NCBI RefSeq assembly: GCF_038562635.1
Contig: NZ_JBCFBO010000001.1
Coordinates: 633,769 to 697,768 of the forward strand
DNA length: 64,000 bases
Source of the DNA: Methanobacterium sp.
GTDB lineage: Archaea; Methanobacteriota; Methanobacteria; Methanobacteriales; Methanobacteriaceae
Reading direction: 5' to 3'
Shown here: piece by piece, positions 25,954 through 35,163 of the stretch
How positions within the stretch are numbered: position 1 is the stretch's first letter
Layout: each line of letters opens with the position of its first letter
Translations under genes and position numbers: made by a program
The notes under the pieces: generated by a model
What the model saw: the letters and a program-made list of their open reading frames with translations, nothing else
Told to the model about the DNA's origin: nothing
Database searches by the model: none

Positions 25954-26223
25954 TCAATCAATGCAGTCTATTTTTCCAATATTGTCCTGATAGTACCTGC
26001 AGCCTTCTGGTTCCAGAATAACATTTAAAAAGTTATACCTGAATTTCTTTACCCCAGGTAATGTTTTTACCAGGTGCATCTTTTCCAGACATTCTATACC
26101 CTCATTAATCTCGCCGCATTCCAGATTGGTCATCCTTTTTATGGCGTCACCACTTCCGCGTTTTCTACTCCCTTCTACCATTGCTTTTAAAATTATCATT
26201 GCGTTTTCCTGGGTAGAACCCAT
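25954..26223 (-). CDS. Small winged-helix-like protein (paralogue 1)
   Basis: 89 residues, clearly homologous to the product of 31866-32141: ENAMIILKAMVE+SR, SGD(A/V)IKR(M/I)TNLEC(G/E)EIN, CLE+M+LVKTL, and a (L/R)LxPEGxxYY ending. The pattern of helices followed by LVKTL and a short strand fits a one-domain winged helix, suggesting a DNA-binding regulator; this is inference. SD GGTG lies 5 nt before the ATG, as in the paralogue. Confidence 0.7.
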   Translation of the reverse strand: MGSTQENAMIILKAMVEGSRKRGSGDAIKRMTNLECGEINEGIECLEKMHLVKTLPGVKKFRYNFLNVILEPEGCRYYQDNIGKIDCID

Positions 26224-26365
26224 TCAAACACCCCCTTTATTCAGAATGTATTAATTAATTATATTAATTTGAGTATATATAAATGGAACTATCCATAGTA
26301 CACATCATATGAAAAAAATAAAATCTAATTCAAAATATTCAATCTTTAAAAATAAAAAAAAGAAA

Positions 26366-27598
26366 TTATCTTCTTTTTGGAACTGTTAACCCACCTAAAA
26401 CTAACAAAACAGCAGGTATAAATCCAGCTAAAGGTAGTCCTGCTTTTTGTAAAGGCATAGTTTTGCTTGCAGCTTTTACAGTAGCACCGTGATTACCAGA
26501 TGAGCCTGTAATTACACCACTGCCATAACCTGAAGATGCTTCAGTGTTGTTGTAGATATCCTGTGGAATGTTTCCTGCAAACTGACACGAGTCCACAGTA
26601 TAAGTTCCACCATAATCATTGTAGATGGCACCGCCAGCAGTCGAGATATATGGAGCATAAAACGCTCCATATGCAACATTGTTCATGAAACTGCTGTCAG
26701 TCACGGCCAATGTACCGATATTGTAGATAGCCCCACCTGCAGCATATGCAACATTAGCAATGAAATTACTGTTAGCCATTAACAAAGCATTATCGTTGTA
26801 GATAGCCCCACCCAAACCATAGACAGAGTTACCTATAAAATCAGTGCCAGTTACGATTAAAACACCATTATTGTGGATAGCTGCACCATGACCATACATT
26901 GCACAGTTTTCTGTGAAGTAACTGTCAGTTACAGTTAAATTACCATCATTATAGATAGCTCCAGCAGCGAAGTTATATGCAGGATCACCAAAACCACCGT
27001 CTGCATCGTTGTTCAGGAAACTGCTGTAAACCACAGCCAAAGTACCATGATTGTAAATAGCACTGCCTGCAACATATGCATAATTATCAGTGAACCTACC
27101 GTCTGAAACAATTAAATTTCCGCCATTGTAAATAGCTCCACCGTTATATGCATTTCCATTTGTGATTGTTAAATTTTCGATTGTAACTGTCGCACCGGAT
27201 TGTATCTTGAATATCCACGCTGAATTAGTCCCATTTATGACAGTACCTGTTTGACTTTGGCCAATAATGGCCATATTTTTGTTAATAGTGATTTTAGTGT
27301 TGTTTACTCCCCTATAATTCCCATCTGCAATATTAACTATTCCGCCATTATTTACCGTCCCTGTAGCATTTTTAATACTGAGTTTCGGGCCGCTTGTACC
27401 TGATGTCCATGTTGCAGATAAACCGTCCCAGGAATCATTTCCCGATGAACCATTAACATAAATAATATCGCCAGAAGCTGCGGAAACACTGCTAATGCAG
27501 AAATTCAAAATTAGAACTAAACTTAAAATCAGTAATGGGATTAAAATTCTATTTTCACATTTAATTCCCTGTTTTAATATCTTTTCACCCCCTTTCAC
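26366..27598 (-). CDS. Secreted pectin-lyase-fold surface protein with C-terminal anchor
   Basis: About 410 residues. A signal peptide (ILIPLLILSLVLILNFCISSVSAAS) is followed by YVNGSSGNDSWDG and repeated units such as GGAIYNxGxLxVTxSxFxxNxA (at least seven), a right-handed beta-helix layout typical of methanogen adhesin-like proteins. The C-terminus has a hydrophobic helix and PKRR, an anchor. Repeated use of Asn/Gly and aromatic Tyr marks the helix turns. The GTG at 27598 has no SD upstream; GGGGG (27588-27592) lies exactly 7 nt before an in-frame ATA (27580), which could be the real start. Confidence 0.85.
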   Translation of the reverse strand: MKGGEKILKQGIKCENRILIPLLILSLVLILNFCISSVSAASGDIIYVNGSSGNDSWDGLSATWTSGTSGPKLSIKNATGTVNNGGIVNIADGNYRGVNNTKITINKNMAIIGQSQTGTVINGTNSAWIFKIQSGATVTIENLTITNGNAYNGGAIYNGGNLIVSDGRFTDNYAYVAGSAIYNHGTLAVVYSSFLNNDADGGFGDPAYNFAAGAIYNDGNLTVTDSYFTENCAMYGHGAAIHNNGVLIVTGTDFIGNSVYGLGGAIYNDNALLMANSNFIANVAYAAGGAIYNIGTLAVTDSSFMNNVAYGAFYAPYISTAGGAIYNDYGGTYTVDSCQFAGNIPQDIYNNTEASSGYGSGVITGSSGNHGATVKAASKTMPLQKAGLPLAGFIPAVLLVLGGLTVPKRR

Positions 27599-28033
27599 AA
27601 TTAGTATCGTCCAAACTTAAGATCATAAGGTGTTACGTTAAACTCTTATAAAAAGATTATTACTTATTTTAAAGATTAATATGGATAAATTATGGAAATA
27701 CATACCTATGTTAAATTAATTGCAAAACAAAAATGTTATTAAATATTTTAAAGGTAAAAAAGGCATTATACTATATAATAATTAAATAAAAGTTTAAAAT
27801 ATGCTTTTTAAATTAAAATATACACCATGAATAAACTAATTAAGCCATAAAGCTGCCTATATCCTTAATTTATTAAAATTAAGTATTTAATAAAGTTTAC
27901 TGTTTTTTTATATATAGAATCACAATTTTTTAACCTGATAAATGATTTAAATTGGATATTGTAATGTTTTTCAGATTATTTTCCAAAACAATTTTAAGGA
28001 CAATGATATACTCTAGTAGAGGAGGCACTGATC
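27599..28033. other. AT-rich intergenic region
   Basis: About 430 bases between divergent genes. Promoter-like tracts for both sides (e.g. TTTTTTATATATAG near 27904) and the SD GAGGAGGC of the 28034 gene; nothing else is supported. Confidence 0.4.
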
Positions 28034-28411
28034 ATGCCGTCGAAAAAGGAAGGATCTGAAATACCTAACAAAAGAAAAAGAAAACGAAGGAAAGTCACAG
28101 CAAAGAGCAGGGCAGATGAATACTTAAGTGTCACCGGTGACAGGCACAAAGTAATTATGACACCTACAGGCATAATGATGGAAGATGGACTGGTTCTGTA
28201 TAAAAATATAGTACGTATCTATAAAAAGAAAGACACTGATTTTTATGGGTATGCTAAAATTAGAATATGGTTTACCAGCGGCAAAATAACCGTTAGAAAA
28301 GTTAACTCTGCAGAGGCAACTAGATTCATTCTTGCTGTAAGAAAGAAAATGAAAGAATTAGAGAAAAAACAGGCCGAAGATTCCCTTAAAGATGACCCTA
28401 TATTTTTTTAG
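28034..28411 (+). CDS. Basic uncharacterised protein
   Basis: 125 residues. The N-terminus is extremely basic (KRKRKRRKVTAKSR near 13-26) and the middle looks like a small beta-rich PH-like domain (VIMTPTGIMMEDGLVLYKNIVRIYKKK, KIRIWFTSGKITVRK). The end is a charged helix. The basic tail suggests nucleic-acid or membrane-phosphate binding. Strong SD GAGGAGG lies 10 nt before the ATG. No family is recognised with certainty. Confidence 0.65.
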   Translation: MPSKKEGSEIPNKRKRKRRKVTAKSRADEYLSVTGDRHKVIMTPTGIMMEDGLVLYKNIVRIYKKKDTDFYGYAKIRIWFTSGKITVRKVNSAEATRFILAVRKKMKELEKKQAEDSLKDDPIFF

Positions 28412-28484
28412 GTGCAAAATTGCTGGAAATCCATGAGTTAAATTAGAATATAAAAAAATTGATTTTAATATATTTAAACAAATT

Positions 28485-28619
28485 CGCTCATGTCTGAGTA
28501 TTGTGCAGATATTAATATTTAAATTATTGTGTAACTTTTGATTAAATAATGGAATTTTTTAAACAAGTTTAACATAGATTAACCATTATAACAGTGAAGT
28601 ATGGACCATGCACATAAGC
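28485..28619. mobile_element. MITE-like element, copy 1 (intact)
   Basis: 135 bp bounded by CGCTCATGT and ACATAAGCG (8 of 9 positions inverted-complementary) and flanked by the 8-bp direct repeat AACAAATT (28477-28484 and 28620-28627). A second copy in the opposite orientation lies at 34022-34318, with most bases identical over ~120 bp (for example the core GCAGATATTAATATTTAAAT). It has no coding capacity, so it would need a transposase in trans. Confidence 0.8.
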
Positions 28620-28776
28620 GAACAAATTTAATAATTAATGTTCTTTATTTTCTATTTACAACTGGAAAATACACAAATTATAACCATAAATGGGACACTG
28701 ACCATTACTTTTAACAAAAAGGACCCACATATTAAAAGAGAGATAAACTTTTGGCTTAAAAATGGAGACTAAACCC

Positions 28777-30456
28777 ATGAAAGTTTCATCCTTACTCCCA
28801 ATAACCCGGTGGGCAAGATCGTATGATAAAGAATGGTTAAGACCAGATATTATTGCTGGAATTACAGTTGGGGCATTTACAATACCCGAAGCCATGGCAT
28901 ACGTTTCTCTGGCAGGGCTACCTCCCGAAATTGGTTTATATTCTGCAATGGTAGCTTTACTGGTTTACATGATTTTTGGGACATCTAAACAATTGTCTAT
29001 CGGCCCTACCTCAACTATTTCTATACTGGTTGGTTCTACAATTGGTTCCCTGATGGCTGTAAATACCGGCCAGTACTTCATGATGGCATCACTTGTAGCC
29101 GTCATGGTGGGGATTCTCGCGCTCATATCCTGGGCTTTAAGATTAGGATTCATAATTAAATTCATTTCAAAAACTGTTTTAACCGGATTTTTAGCAGGTC
29201 TAGCATTATATATTGCCTCTGGACAACTCCCTACATTACTTGGAATACCTGGAGGTTCGGGCACTTTTTTTAACCGCATGTATTATCTTTTCATGCATAT
29301 TGGCCAGGCAAACCCTGCCACTCTTGCCATTGGTATCGGTGGAATTCTTTTTTTAATTTTAGCCACTAAAAAATTTCCTAAACTACCCAATACGTTGTTC
29401 CTTGTTTTAGGGTCAATTGCAGTCGTTACTCTGGCTAACTTAGCTTCTTTAGGTGTAAAAATAGTAGGGAACCTTCCCCAAGGATTACCTGCGTTGATAG
29501 TTCCAGATCCCAATTTGATAGATATTAATATCTTGATCACTCTAGCAGTGACTGTTTTTCTTGTAAGTTATGTGGAAGGGTATATATTCGCCTCGGAATA
29601 TGCTGCTAAAAACAACTATAAAGTTGATAAAAATCAGGAACTGCTGGCTTTGGGGGCATCTAATGTAGCTGTAGGCCTTTTCCAGGGGCTGCCAATAGGT
29701 GGAACCCTATCGAGAACCGCAGTAGCTGACGAAAGTGGGGCAAAAACCCAACTTGCAGGAGGGGTATCTGGATTAGTACTTTTATTAGTTCTGGTTTTAT
29801 TTACAGGAATATTTTACAACTTGCCTCAAGCCATACTGGCTGCTATTGTACTGTATGTAATAAGAGGTCTGGTTGATATTCCCCATTTCCGTAAAATCTA
29901 TAATTTCAACAAGATAGAATTCACAGTTGCCATTGTAACACTTTTAACAGTGCTTTTTATCGGTGCACTGGAGGGAATTGTAATAGGAGTTATATTATCA
30001 GTCTTAAGCCTGCTTAAAAATATGTACAACCCACATATAGCCATATTAGGTCGTATTCCAGGTACTGTCCAATATTTAGATATTAAACGCCGCCCAGAAG
30101 CTGAAATAGCGTCCCATACCCTCATTGTCCGGGTCGATGGGTCACAGATATTCTTGAACACAGAAAACGTGAAAAATACTATTATAGATTTAGTAGATGG
30201 AAAATATAAAGACACTAAATTATTTGTCTTAGATTTTGAGGCCACTTCTTTTATTGATTATTCCGGAATTGAAATGTTAGAAGAACTTGTCGACGAGCTG
30301 AAGAGCCGCGGCATTAAAGTTAAAGCCGCCAATGTCTATGGACCTCTCAGACAATCTATTAAAAAGACAAGATTAGAACAAGAAATCATGGAAAGTAAAT
30401 TCTGTTTAACCATTGACCAGTGCCTTAAAAGATGGGAAAAAGAAGAAAAAGAATAG
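28777..30456 (+). CDS. SulP-family anion permease with STAS domain
   Basis: About 559 residues. Roughly 10-12 membrane helices begin after KEWLRPDIIAGITVGAFTIPEAMAYVSLAGLPPEIGLY (the SulP signature), with GPTSTISILVG and LGASNVAVGLFQGLPIGGTLSRTAV typical of helices near the transport site. A C-terminal STAS domain (DGSQIFLNTENVKNTI; DFEATSFIDYSGIEMLEEL) regulates it. Substrate could be sulfate, bicarbonate or another anion. An ATG at 28762 opens the frame, but GGAG within it lies 9 nt before ATG 28777, so the latter is chosen. Confidence 0.9.
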   Translation: MKVSSLLPITRWARSYDKEWLRPDIIAGITVGAFTIPEAMAYVSLAGLPPEIGLYSAMVALLVYMIFGTSKQLSIGPTSTISILVGSTIGSLMAVNTGQYFMMASLVAVMVGILALISWALRLGFIIKFISKTVLTGFLAGLALYIASGQLPTLLGIPGGSGTFFNRMYYLFMHIGQANPATLAIGIGGILFLILATKKFPKLPNTLFLVLGSIAVVTLANLASLGVKIVGNLPQGLPALIVPDPNLIDINILITLAVTVFLVSYVEGYIFASEYAAKNNYKVDKNQELLALGASNVAVGLFQGLPIGGTLSRTAVADESGAKTQLAGGVSGLVLLLVLVLFTGIFYNLPQAILAAIVLYVIRGLVDIPHFRKIYNFNKIEFTVAIVTLLTVLFIGALEGIVIGVILSVLSLLKNMYNPHIAILGRIPGTVQYLDIKRRPEAEIASHTLIVRVDGSQIFLNTENVKNTIIDLVDGKYKDTKLFVLDFEATSFIDYSGIEMLEELVDELKSRGIKVKAANVYGPLRQSIKKTRLEQEIMESKFCLTIDQCLKRWEKEEKE

Positions 30457-30622
30457 AATCTAATTTAATTTTTCAAATCAACATTTATTAAAAATACCTA
30501 TTTTTTAATAAAATCTCTAAATGGACATATTTTAAACATTTAAACCTCATGAAGTATTATAATGAGGTAAACGTTTTAATAATCAAAGATTATATACCAA
30601 AATAAATAAATATAATTACGTA

Positions 30623-31816
30623 ATGCTTTCAGAACAATTCATTTTAATTGGTTCCCTTTTGCTTTTTATCAGCATAATAATAAGCAAAACTTCAAACAGG
30701 CTAGGAATCCCATCACTCGTTTTTTTCCTTTTAATAGGAATGCTGGCAGGTTCTGAAGGCATAGGTGGAATTTATTTTGATAATCCAAATATTACACAGT
30801 TCATAGGGATTATTGCCCTTGTCATAATCCTTTATTCAGGAGGTTTAGACACTAAATGGAAAGATGTTAAACCAGTCCTTGGTAGAGGAGTTGTTCTTTC
30901 AACTGCAGGTGTTTTAATAACCACCATTGCAGTAGGCCTTTTTATTAACTGGATTACAGGGTTTTCCATTATCCAGTCCATTTTAATTGGAGCTATTATT
31001 TCATCCACAGATGCAGCAGCAATATTTTCTATCTTCGGGTCAAAAAATCAGGATTTAAAAAATAATATTATACCTACCCTTGAGCTTGAGAGTGGGACAA
31101 ACGATCCTATGGCCTATTTTCTGACCACCACGTTAATATTTTTGATATTGAACCCCACAACATCGGTCTGGTCTACTATAATGTTACTGGTACAGTCAAT
31201 AGGACTCGGTGTCATTCTAGGAGTTATTTTCGGGAAAGGATCAGTTAAACTAATTAACAGCATTAAACTCCACATTCAAGGGCTTTATCCAGTCCTTACC
31301 ATAGCTCTAGCATTTTTAACATTTTCTGTGACCTATTTTGTAGGTGGAAATGGTTTTTTAAGTGTTTACATCGCAGCATTGATACTTGGAAACAGCCACT
31401 TCATAAATAAAAAGATCCAGATGCAGTTTTTTGATGGAATGGCATGGTTAATGCAAATTATAATGTTTTTAACCTTAGGACTTCTTGTATTCCCTTCCCA
31501 AATCGTTCCAGTAATTGGAGTAGGAATTTTAATTTCTTTTTTCCTGATTCTGGTTGCCCGGCCCCTTGCAGTATTCTTATGTCTTTCACCATTCAAAGTA
31601 GGGCTCAAAGACAAAGTTTTCATTTCGTGGGTGGGTATTAAAGGAGCCGTGCCTATTATCTTTGCAACTTACCCCATAGTAGCTGGAATTAGCGGCGCGA
31701 ACATGATCTTTAACATAGTTTTCTTTATAACTTTAACCTCAGCACTGGTACAGGGGTCAACTATCCATGTAATCGCAGAACGTTTAGGCCTTTCTACTAC
31801 AAAAAAAGAAGAATAA
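30623..31816 (+). CDS. Cation/proton antiporter, CPA1 NhaP type
   Basis: 397 residues, ~12 membrane helices. Family motifs are present: LGIPSLVFFLLIGMLAGSEG, ILYSGGLDTKW, AIISSTDAAAIFS (ion-binding Asp pair region), LELESGTNDPMAYFLT and WVGIKGAVPIIFATYP. It lacks the C-terminal RCK/TrkA-C domain of the potassium-exporting CvrA/NhaP2 relatives, so Na+/H+ exchange is more likely. There is no SD; a TATA tract (ATTATATA near 30589) lies ~30 nt before the ATG, implying a leaderless or almost leaderless message. Confidence 0.88.
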   Translation: MLSEQFILIGSLLLFISIIISKTSNRLGIPSLVFFLLIGMLAGSEGIGGIYFDNPNITQFIGIIALVIILYSGGLDTKWKDVKPVLGRGVVLSTAGVLITTIAVGLFINWITGFSIIQSILIGAIISSTDAAAIFSIFGSKNQDLKNNIIPTLELESGTNDPMAYFLTTTLIFLILNPTTSVWSTIMLLVQSIGLGVILGVIFGKGSVKLINSIKLHIQGLYPVLTIALAFLTFSVTYFVGGNGFLSVYIAALILGNSHFINKKIQMQFFDGMAWLMQIIMFLTLGLLVFPSQIVPVIGVGILISFFLILVARPLAVFLCLSPFKVGLKDKVFISWVGIKGAVPIIFATYPIVAGISGANMIFNIVFFITLTSALVQGSTIHVIAERLGLSTTKKEE

Positions 31817-31865
31817 TCACATAAAAAATAAAAATTAGTTAAAAAACAGCGAAAATTTTGAGCTT

Positions 31866-32141
31866 CTAATCTATGCTCTTTATTTTCCCGAAATTCTCAT
31901 CATAATATTTGTAACCTTCAGGTAAGAGTCTAACGTTAAAAAAGTCAAAATTGACCTTACTTATGTCGCCTAGTGTCTTTACTAAGTTCATTTCTTCCAG
32001 GCATGGTATTGCACTGTTAATTTCCTCACATTCCAGGTTGGTAATTCTCTTTATGACATCGCCACTGCTGGCATTTACTCTGCTTCTTTCCACCATCGCT
32101 TTTAATATTATCATTGCGTTCTCATAGTTGGAATCCATCAA
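31866..32141 (-). CDS. Small winged-helix-like protein (paralogue 2)
   Basis: 91 residues; see the paralogue at 25954-26223. The order ENAMIILKAMVERSR, SGDVIKRITNLECEEIN, CLEEMNLVKTL and RLLPEGYKYY is shared, differing mainly in the loop before LVKTL. SD GGTG lies 5 nt before the ATG. It is convergent with the antiporter. A regulatory, DNA-binding role is inferred only from the fold. Confidence 0.7.
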   Translation of the reverse strand: MMDSNYENAMIILKAMVERSRVNASSGDVIKRITNLECEEINSAIPCLEEMNLVKTLGDISKVNFDFFNVRLLPEGYKYYDENFGKIKSID

Positions 32142-33120
32142 ATCACCTATTCTTTTTTAAAGAAATGCCCCCAAACAAAACGTTTTTGAGCCAAATTATT
32201 TTCCAATCTATCAAAAATATAAATTTTTAACAGATTTTGGAGTCTAATATTTTTAGTTGATATTTGAACCACATCATATATAAATCGAACTGCTTTACCA
32301 TAGTAGTCGTTTAAAAGATAAATTCCAATTCCAATTTAATATGGAATATTATTTCATAGCCGGGATCACTCTTAAAATGCCATTATATACAAATCATAGG
32401 AAATTAAGGAATTTTTGTAGTTACAACCCAATTGTTGTATTTTCTATGTATTTGACATGTACACTGTTGCTTTTCATTAGTTAAAAGTCCTGATGAAATT
32501 TTAGGAATATTCAGAATTTTGAATTTCAAATAAAATAAATTAAAATGTATCTTTTTAATCATTTAACAAATATCTGACAAAAGTGGCGCAGCAAAAATAT
32601 TGGAAAATATTAGTAAAAAACGTGCACATGTACAAAAATACATCTGTTCAAAAACATAAAAGTACAAAAAACATATAAATTAGTACGAACTTATTATTAA
32701 GTGGACTGCTGAATAATCTTGGGCATCATTTGGTGCCTCCTTCGGTGCTCAGGATTATTTAGACATTTTCCTTATTTTTAGAATGTTTTAAAATATTTTG
32801 CCATAGAAACTATATCTGGTTTCAGGTGAGATTACTCTATTAAGTCTAAAACCACTCTTATCAATCATTACTCAAATTATTAAAACTAGTTTATACTCTT
32901 CTTGAGTTAGATCATTCGAAAAGTAATTTTGATATGCGTAAAAAAAAAATTAAAAAATAGATAAATTTAAATGAAAATTAAATTTTAAAAGCTCATGATC
33001 CGTAGTTTTAATGATAAGACGTGACATCTTAATAAAAAAACGTTCACTATAATTGTAGTACAATTTGAAGCATTAATATAGATTAAGAGCATTAAAAATT
33101 AACTTAAAACCTAAATTAAG
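32142..33120. other. Long gene-free stretch
   Basis: Almost 1 kb with no coding frame that I can support. It holds the hairpin RNA at 32700-32775; the rest is AT-rich. CAAACAAAACGTTTTTGAG near 32171 is a weak palindrome. No tRNA or larger structured RNA was recognised. Confidence 0.45.
32700..32775 (+). ncRNA. Candidate hairpin RNA with CCTCC loop
   Basis: TATA-like CATATAAAT (32672-32680) lies ~27 nt upstream. The RNA would fold as a 16-bp stem, CTGAATAATCTTGGGC (32709-32724) with GCTCAGGATTATTTAG (32747-32762, some G-U pairs), and a 22-nt loop containing TGCCTCCTTC. The T-rich run after 32765 could end transcription. It lies alone in a ~980-bp gene-free stretch. Confidence 0.55.
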
Positions 33121-33345
33121 CTATTCTACTACTTCTGCAAAAGCAAAGTTTCTTCTTACAGAATTGATTTTGATTTTAACTTCATCGCCTTTTTTAGCTC
33201 CACTTACAAAAACTATGAAACCTTCTACTTTAGCGATTCCGTCTCCATCTCTTCCCATATCTTCTATTTTAACATCGTATTCTTCGCCTTCGTTAACAGG
33301 AGAAGAATTTCCTCTATTATCTCTTCCGTAATTATTTCCAAACAA
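33121..33345 (-). CDS. TRAM-domain RNA-binding protein
   Basis: 74 residues. After a short Gly/Asn-rich N-terminus the whole protein is one TRAM domain: GEEYDVKIEDMGRDGDGIAKVEGFIVFVSGAKKGDEVKIKI, an OB-like beta barrel that binds RNA; archaeal single-TRAM proteins act as RNA chaperones much like bacterial cold-shock proteins. The start is TTG at 33345, preceded by GGACGTG. Single gene. Confidence 0.93.
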   Translation of the reverse strand: MFGNNYGRDNRGNSSPVNEGEEYDVKIEDMGRDGDGIAKVEGFIVFVSGAKKGDEVKIKINSVRRNFAFAEVVE

Positions 33346-33803
33346 TTTTTCACGTCCTTATTATAGCCTAAAAAATAGGCTTCAACAATCGTTATATTTT
33401 TGATACTATATAAAGTAATGTATTTTAAAAGAAAAAAGAATATGTTATAGTTAAAAAGTCTAATTTTAACTTTTTTTCATATTAAGAACATAATACACAA
33501 TCAATGGTTCTTAAACGTATATTATATCTACTTAAATTGTACTTGATAAAAGAGCTATTTAATATCAAACTCATAAAAAATACTTGTATATAGTATACTT
33601 GCCAAGAAAACTATTAAATATCTCCAGAAATTTAACTTAAACTGCTAATTTAAATAAAATATAATCTATTTGTAGTGGTAAGAAAATATCTGCTGACAAA
33701 AATTTATACTCAGTTATACATGTCATTGGATGGTCTTCATTCATACCACTTCCAACAGTTTTTTATAAATTTCATAGCTAACACGATAGAGGTGATTCTT
33801 TAT
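33346..33803. other. AT-rich intergenic region
   Basis: About 460 bases. Contains the TRAM promoter on the minus strand (ACTATATAAAG complement near 33405-33415). No further gene or hairpin is supported. Confidence 0.4.
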
Positions 33804-33983
33804 TTAATTTCTCATTGAAGTTAGTCTAGCTGTGATTATAGTCTTTGCCATTAGAAGATCCTTATCTTTATCTACAGACTTTTCAATTGCACTTTCAACT
33901 TTTTTTAATACATCTTTCAATTCTTCGGGCTTACAGTTACTTGCTATTTTTAAAAACATTTCTGATTCACTTTTTTTAACCAT
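33804..33983 (-). CDS. Small helical protein, unknown
   Basis: About 59 residues from ATG 33983 (a start at 34001 would add six). Charged helices only: EMFLKIASNCKPEELKDVLKKVESAIEK and a Lys/Asp-rich middle. No SD or recognised domain. It is next to the second MITE-like element. It may be a real small gene, since the frame is clean and codon use resembles neighbours. Confidence 0.5.
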   Translation of the reverse strand: MVKKSESEMFLKIASNCKPEELKDVLKKVESAIEKSVDKDKDLLMAKTIITARLTSMRN

Positions 33984-34021
33984 GTTAAATAATTGAATCA
34001 ACTAGTTATTTAATTTTTATA

Positions 34022-34318
34022 CGCTCATGTTCACAAAATCGAAGCTTTCAAAAACCTACTGTTTTTGATGTTTGCGAAGCTTCGCTTCGCAACCGCAAAA
34101 CGAAGTTTTGCATGCCCCAAAATTCTTCGAATTTTAGGAAATGCAAGCACGCAAAAAATTGGAAATTTTTTACATGTCCATTATCCAGTGCATGGTTCAT
34201 ACTTCACTGTCATAATGGTTAATCTAAGTTAAACTTGTTTAAAAAATTCCATTTATTTAATCAAAAGTTACACAATAATTTAAATATTAATATCTGCACA
34301 GTACTCCAAACATGAGCA
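34022..34318. mobile_element. MITE-like element, copy 2, with a palindrome element inside
   Basis: Ends CGCTCATGT (34022-34030) and ACATGAGCA (34310-34318) match those of copy 1 at 28485-28619, and the flanks are near-identical 8-mers, TTTTTATA and TTTTTACA. The orientation is inverted relative to copy 1. Extra length compared with copy 1 is explained by a 147-bp palindromic insert at 34031-34177. Confidence 0.75.
34031..34177. repeat. Palindrome-array element nested in the MITE-like copy
   Basis: Consecutive hairpins: TCAAAAAC...GTTTTTGA, TTGCGAAGC-TT-GCTTCGCAA type, GCAAAAC-GAA-GTTTTGC, then a GCCCC spacer and AAAATTC-TTC-GAATTTT followed by AGG, then AAAAAATT-GGA-AATTTTTT. The 5-mer CATGT lies at 34026-34030 and again at 34173-34177, fitting a 5-bp target duplication like the GAGGT pair at 24.5 kb. 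Confidence 0.75.
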
Positions 34319-34391
34319 TTTTTACAAATTATTTAATGAATTAATTTAAAAGATAACAAAAAAAATAAATAATATTCTTCAATAAAAAATT

Positions 34392-34598
34392 TTACAAAAT
34401 TTTAGCAGCTAATTCAATATCTGATGCTTTAACTGTTTTTCTTCCAGCGTGTTTTGCAAGTTTAACAGCTTCTACAGCAATTTTTTCACCTTTAGTTTCT
34501 AAAGCCTTTGCTAAAGTTTCAGTCGCATCTTCACTTACTCTTAGACGACCTTCATTTTTTATGATTCTTCCAACTGGAGCCAATGGTAATTCACTCAT
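34392..34598 (-). CDS. Archaeal histone (HMf type)
   Basis: A 68-residue single histone fold that dimerises and wraps DNA: ELPLAPVGRIIKNEGRLRVS, EDATETLAKALETKGEKIA, then AVKLAKHAGRKTVKASDIELAAKIL, matching HMfA/HMfB-type proteins. The frame is open further upstream (ATG 34640), but SD GAGGTGATA precedes ATG 34598 and the family N-terminus is MSELPLAPV, so 34598 is the start. A TATA tract (TTTTATATGATA) lies ~60 nt upstream. Confidence 0.96.
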   Translation of the reverse strand: MSELPLAPVGRIIKNEGRLRVSEDATETLAKALETKGEKIAVEAVKLAKHAGRKTVKASDIELAAKIL

Positions 34599-34941
34599 AC
34601 ATATCACCTCATTTTTATTATTATATCTTTTGTAAACCATATCATATAAAATTATCGTTTATTTTGGGATTATTTTAAAAATTATAAAATTACCATTCAT
34701 TTAAAACCAATTTATACACTTATTTCCATATAAAATAAAAAAATAAGGCCAATATATAACTTAGAAGCTAAATTTAATTTTAATAGTTATTGCTATTAAA
34801 TATTATTAAATATTGTATAGCTAAAAAAGTAGATGAAATTCCATTTCGCATTTATTAAATCTGAAACATGACTCCCTATAAAAATTAAAAATATTAAAAA
34901 CAATAATTTAAATAATTAAAAATCAATTGTGGTGATCTATT
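34599..34941. other. Intergenic region between divergent histone and 34942 gene
   Basis: About 340 AT-rich bases holding promoters for both genes, with the GGTGATC SD of the right-hand gene at 34931-34937. No other feature. Confidence 0.4.
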
Positions 34942-35163
34942 ATGGAAAAATCTCAATTTATTGAAATAACCTATCTCAACTCAAAAGATAAAGAGTTATT
35001 TAAAATAGGCGAAAACAATGTAGAAAAGCTGGCAGTGCAGACTAATGAAATTATTATACATTTTAATGACAACAACCATAAATACAGGAGAGTAATCCCT
35101 TTCTCAAGTGTTCTATATTTTGACACGAATTATGTGCCTGAAGCACCTGCATTAACGTTTTAA
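34942..35163 (+). CDS. Small uncharacterised protein
   Basis: 73 residues, mostly beta strands (FIEITYLNSKD, EIIIHFNDNNHKYRRVIPFSSVLYFDTN). Excellent SD GGTGATC precedes the ATG by 5 nt, which supports that it is a real gene. It resembles small PH/LSM-like beta proteins in outline only; no family is assigned. Confidence 0.65.
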   Translation: MEKSQFIEITYLNSKDKELFKIGENNVEKLAVQTNEIIIHFNDNNHKYRRVIPFSSVLYFDTNYVPEAPALTF

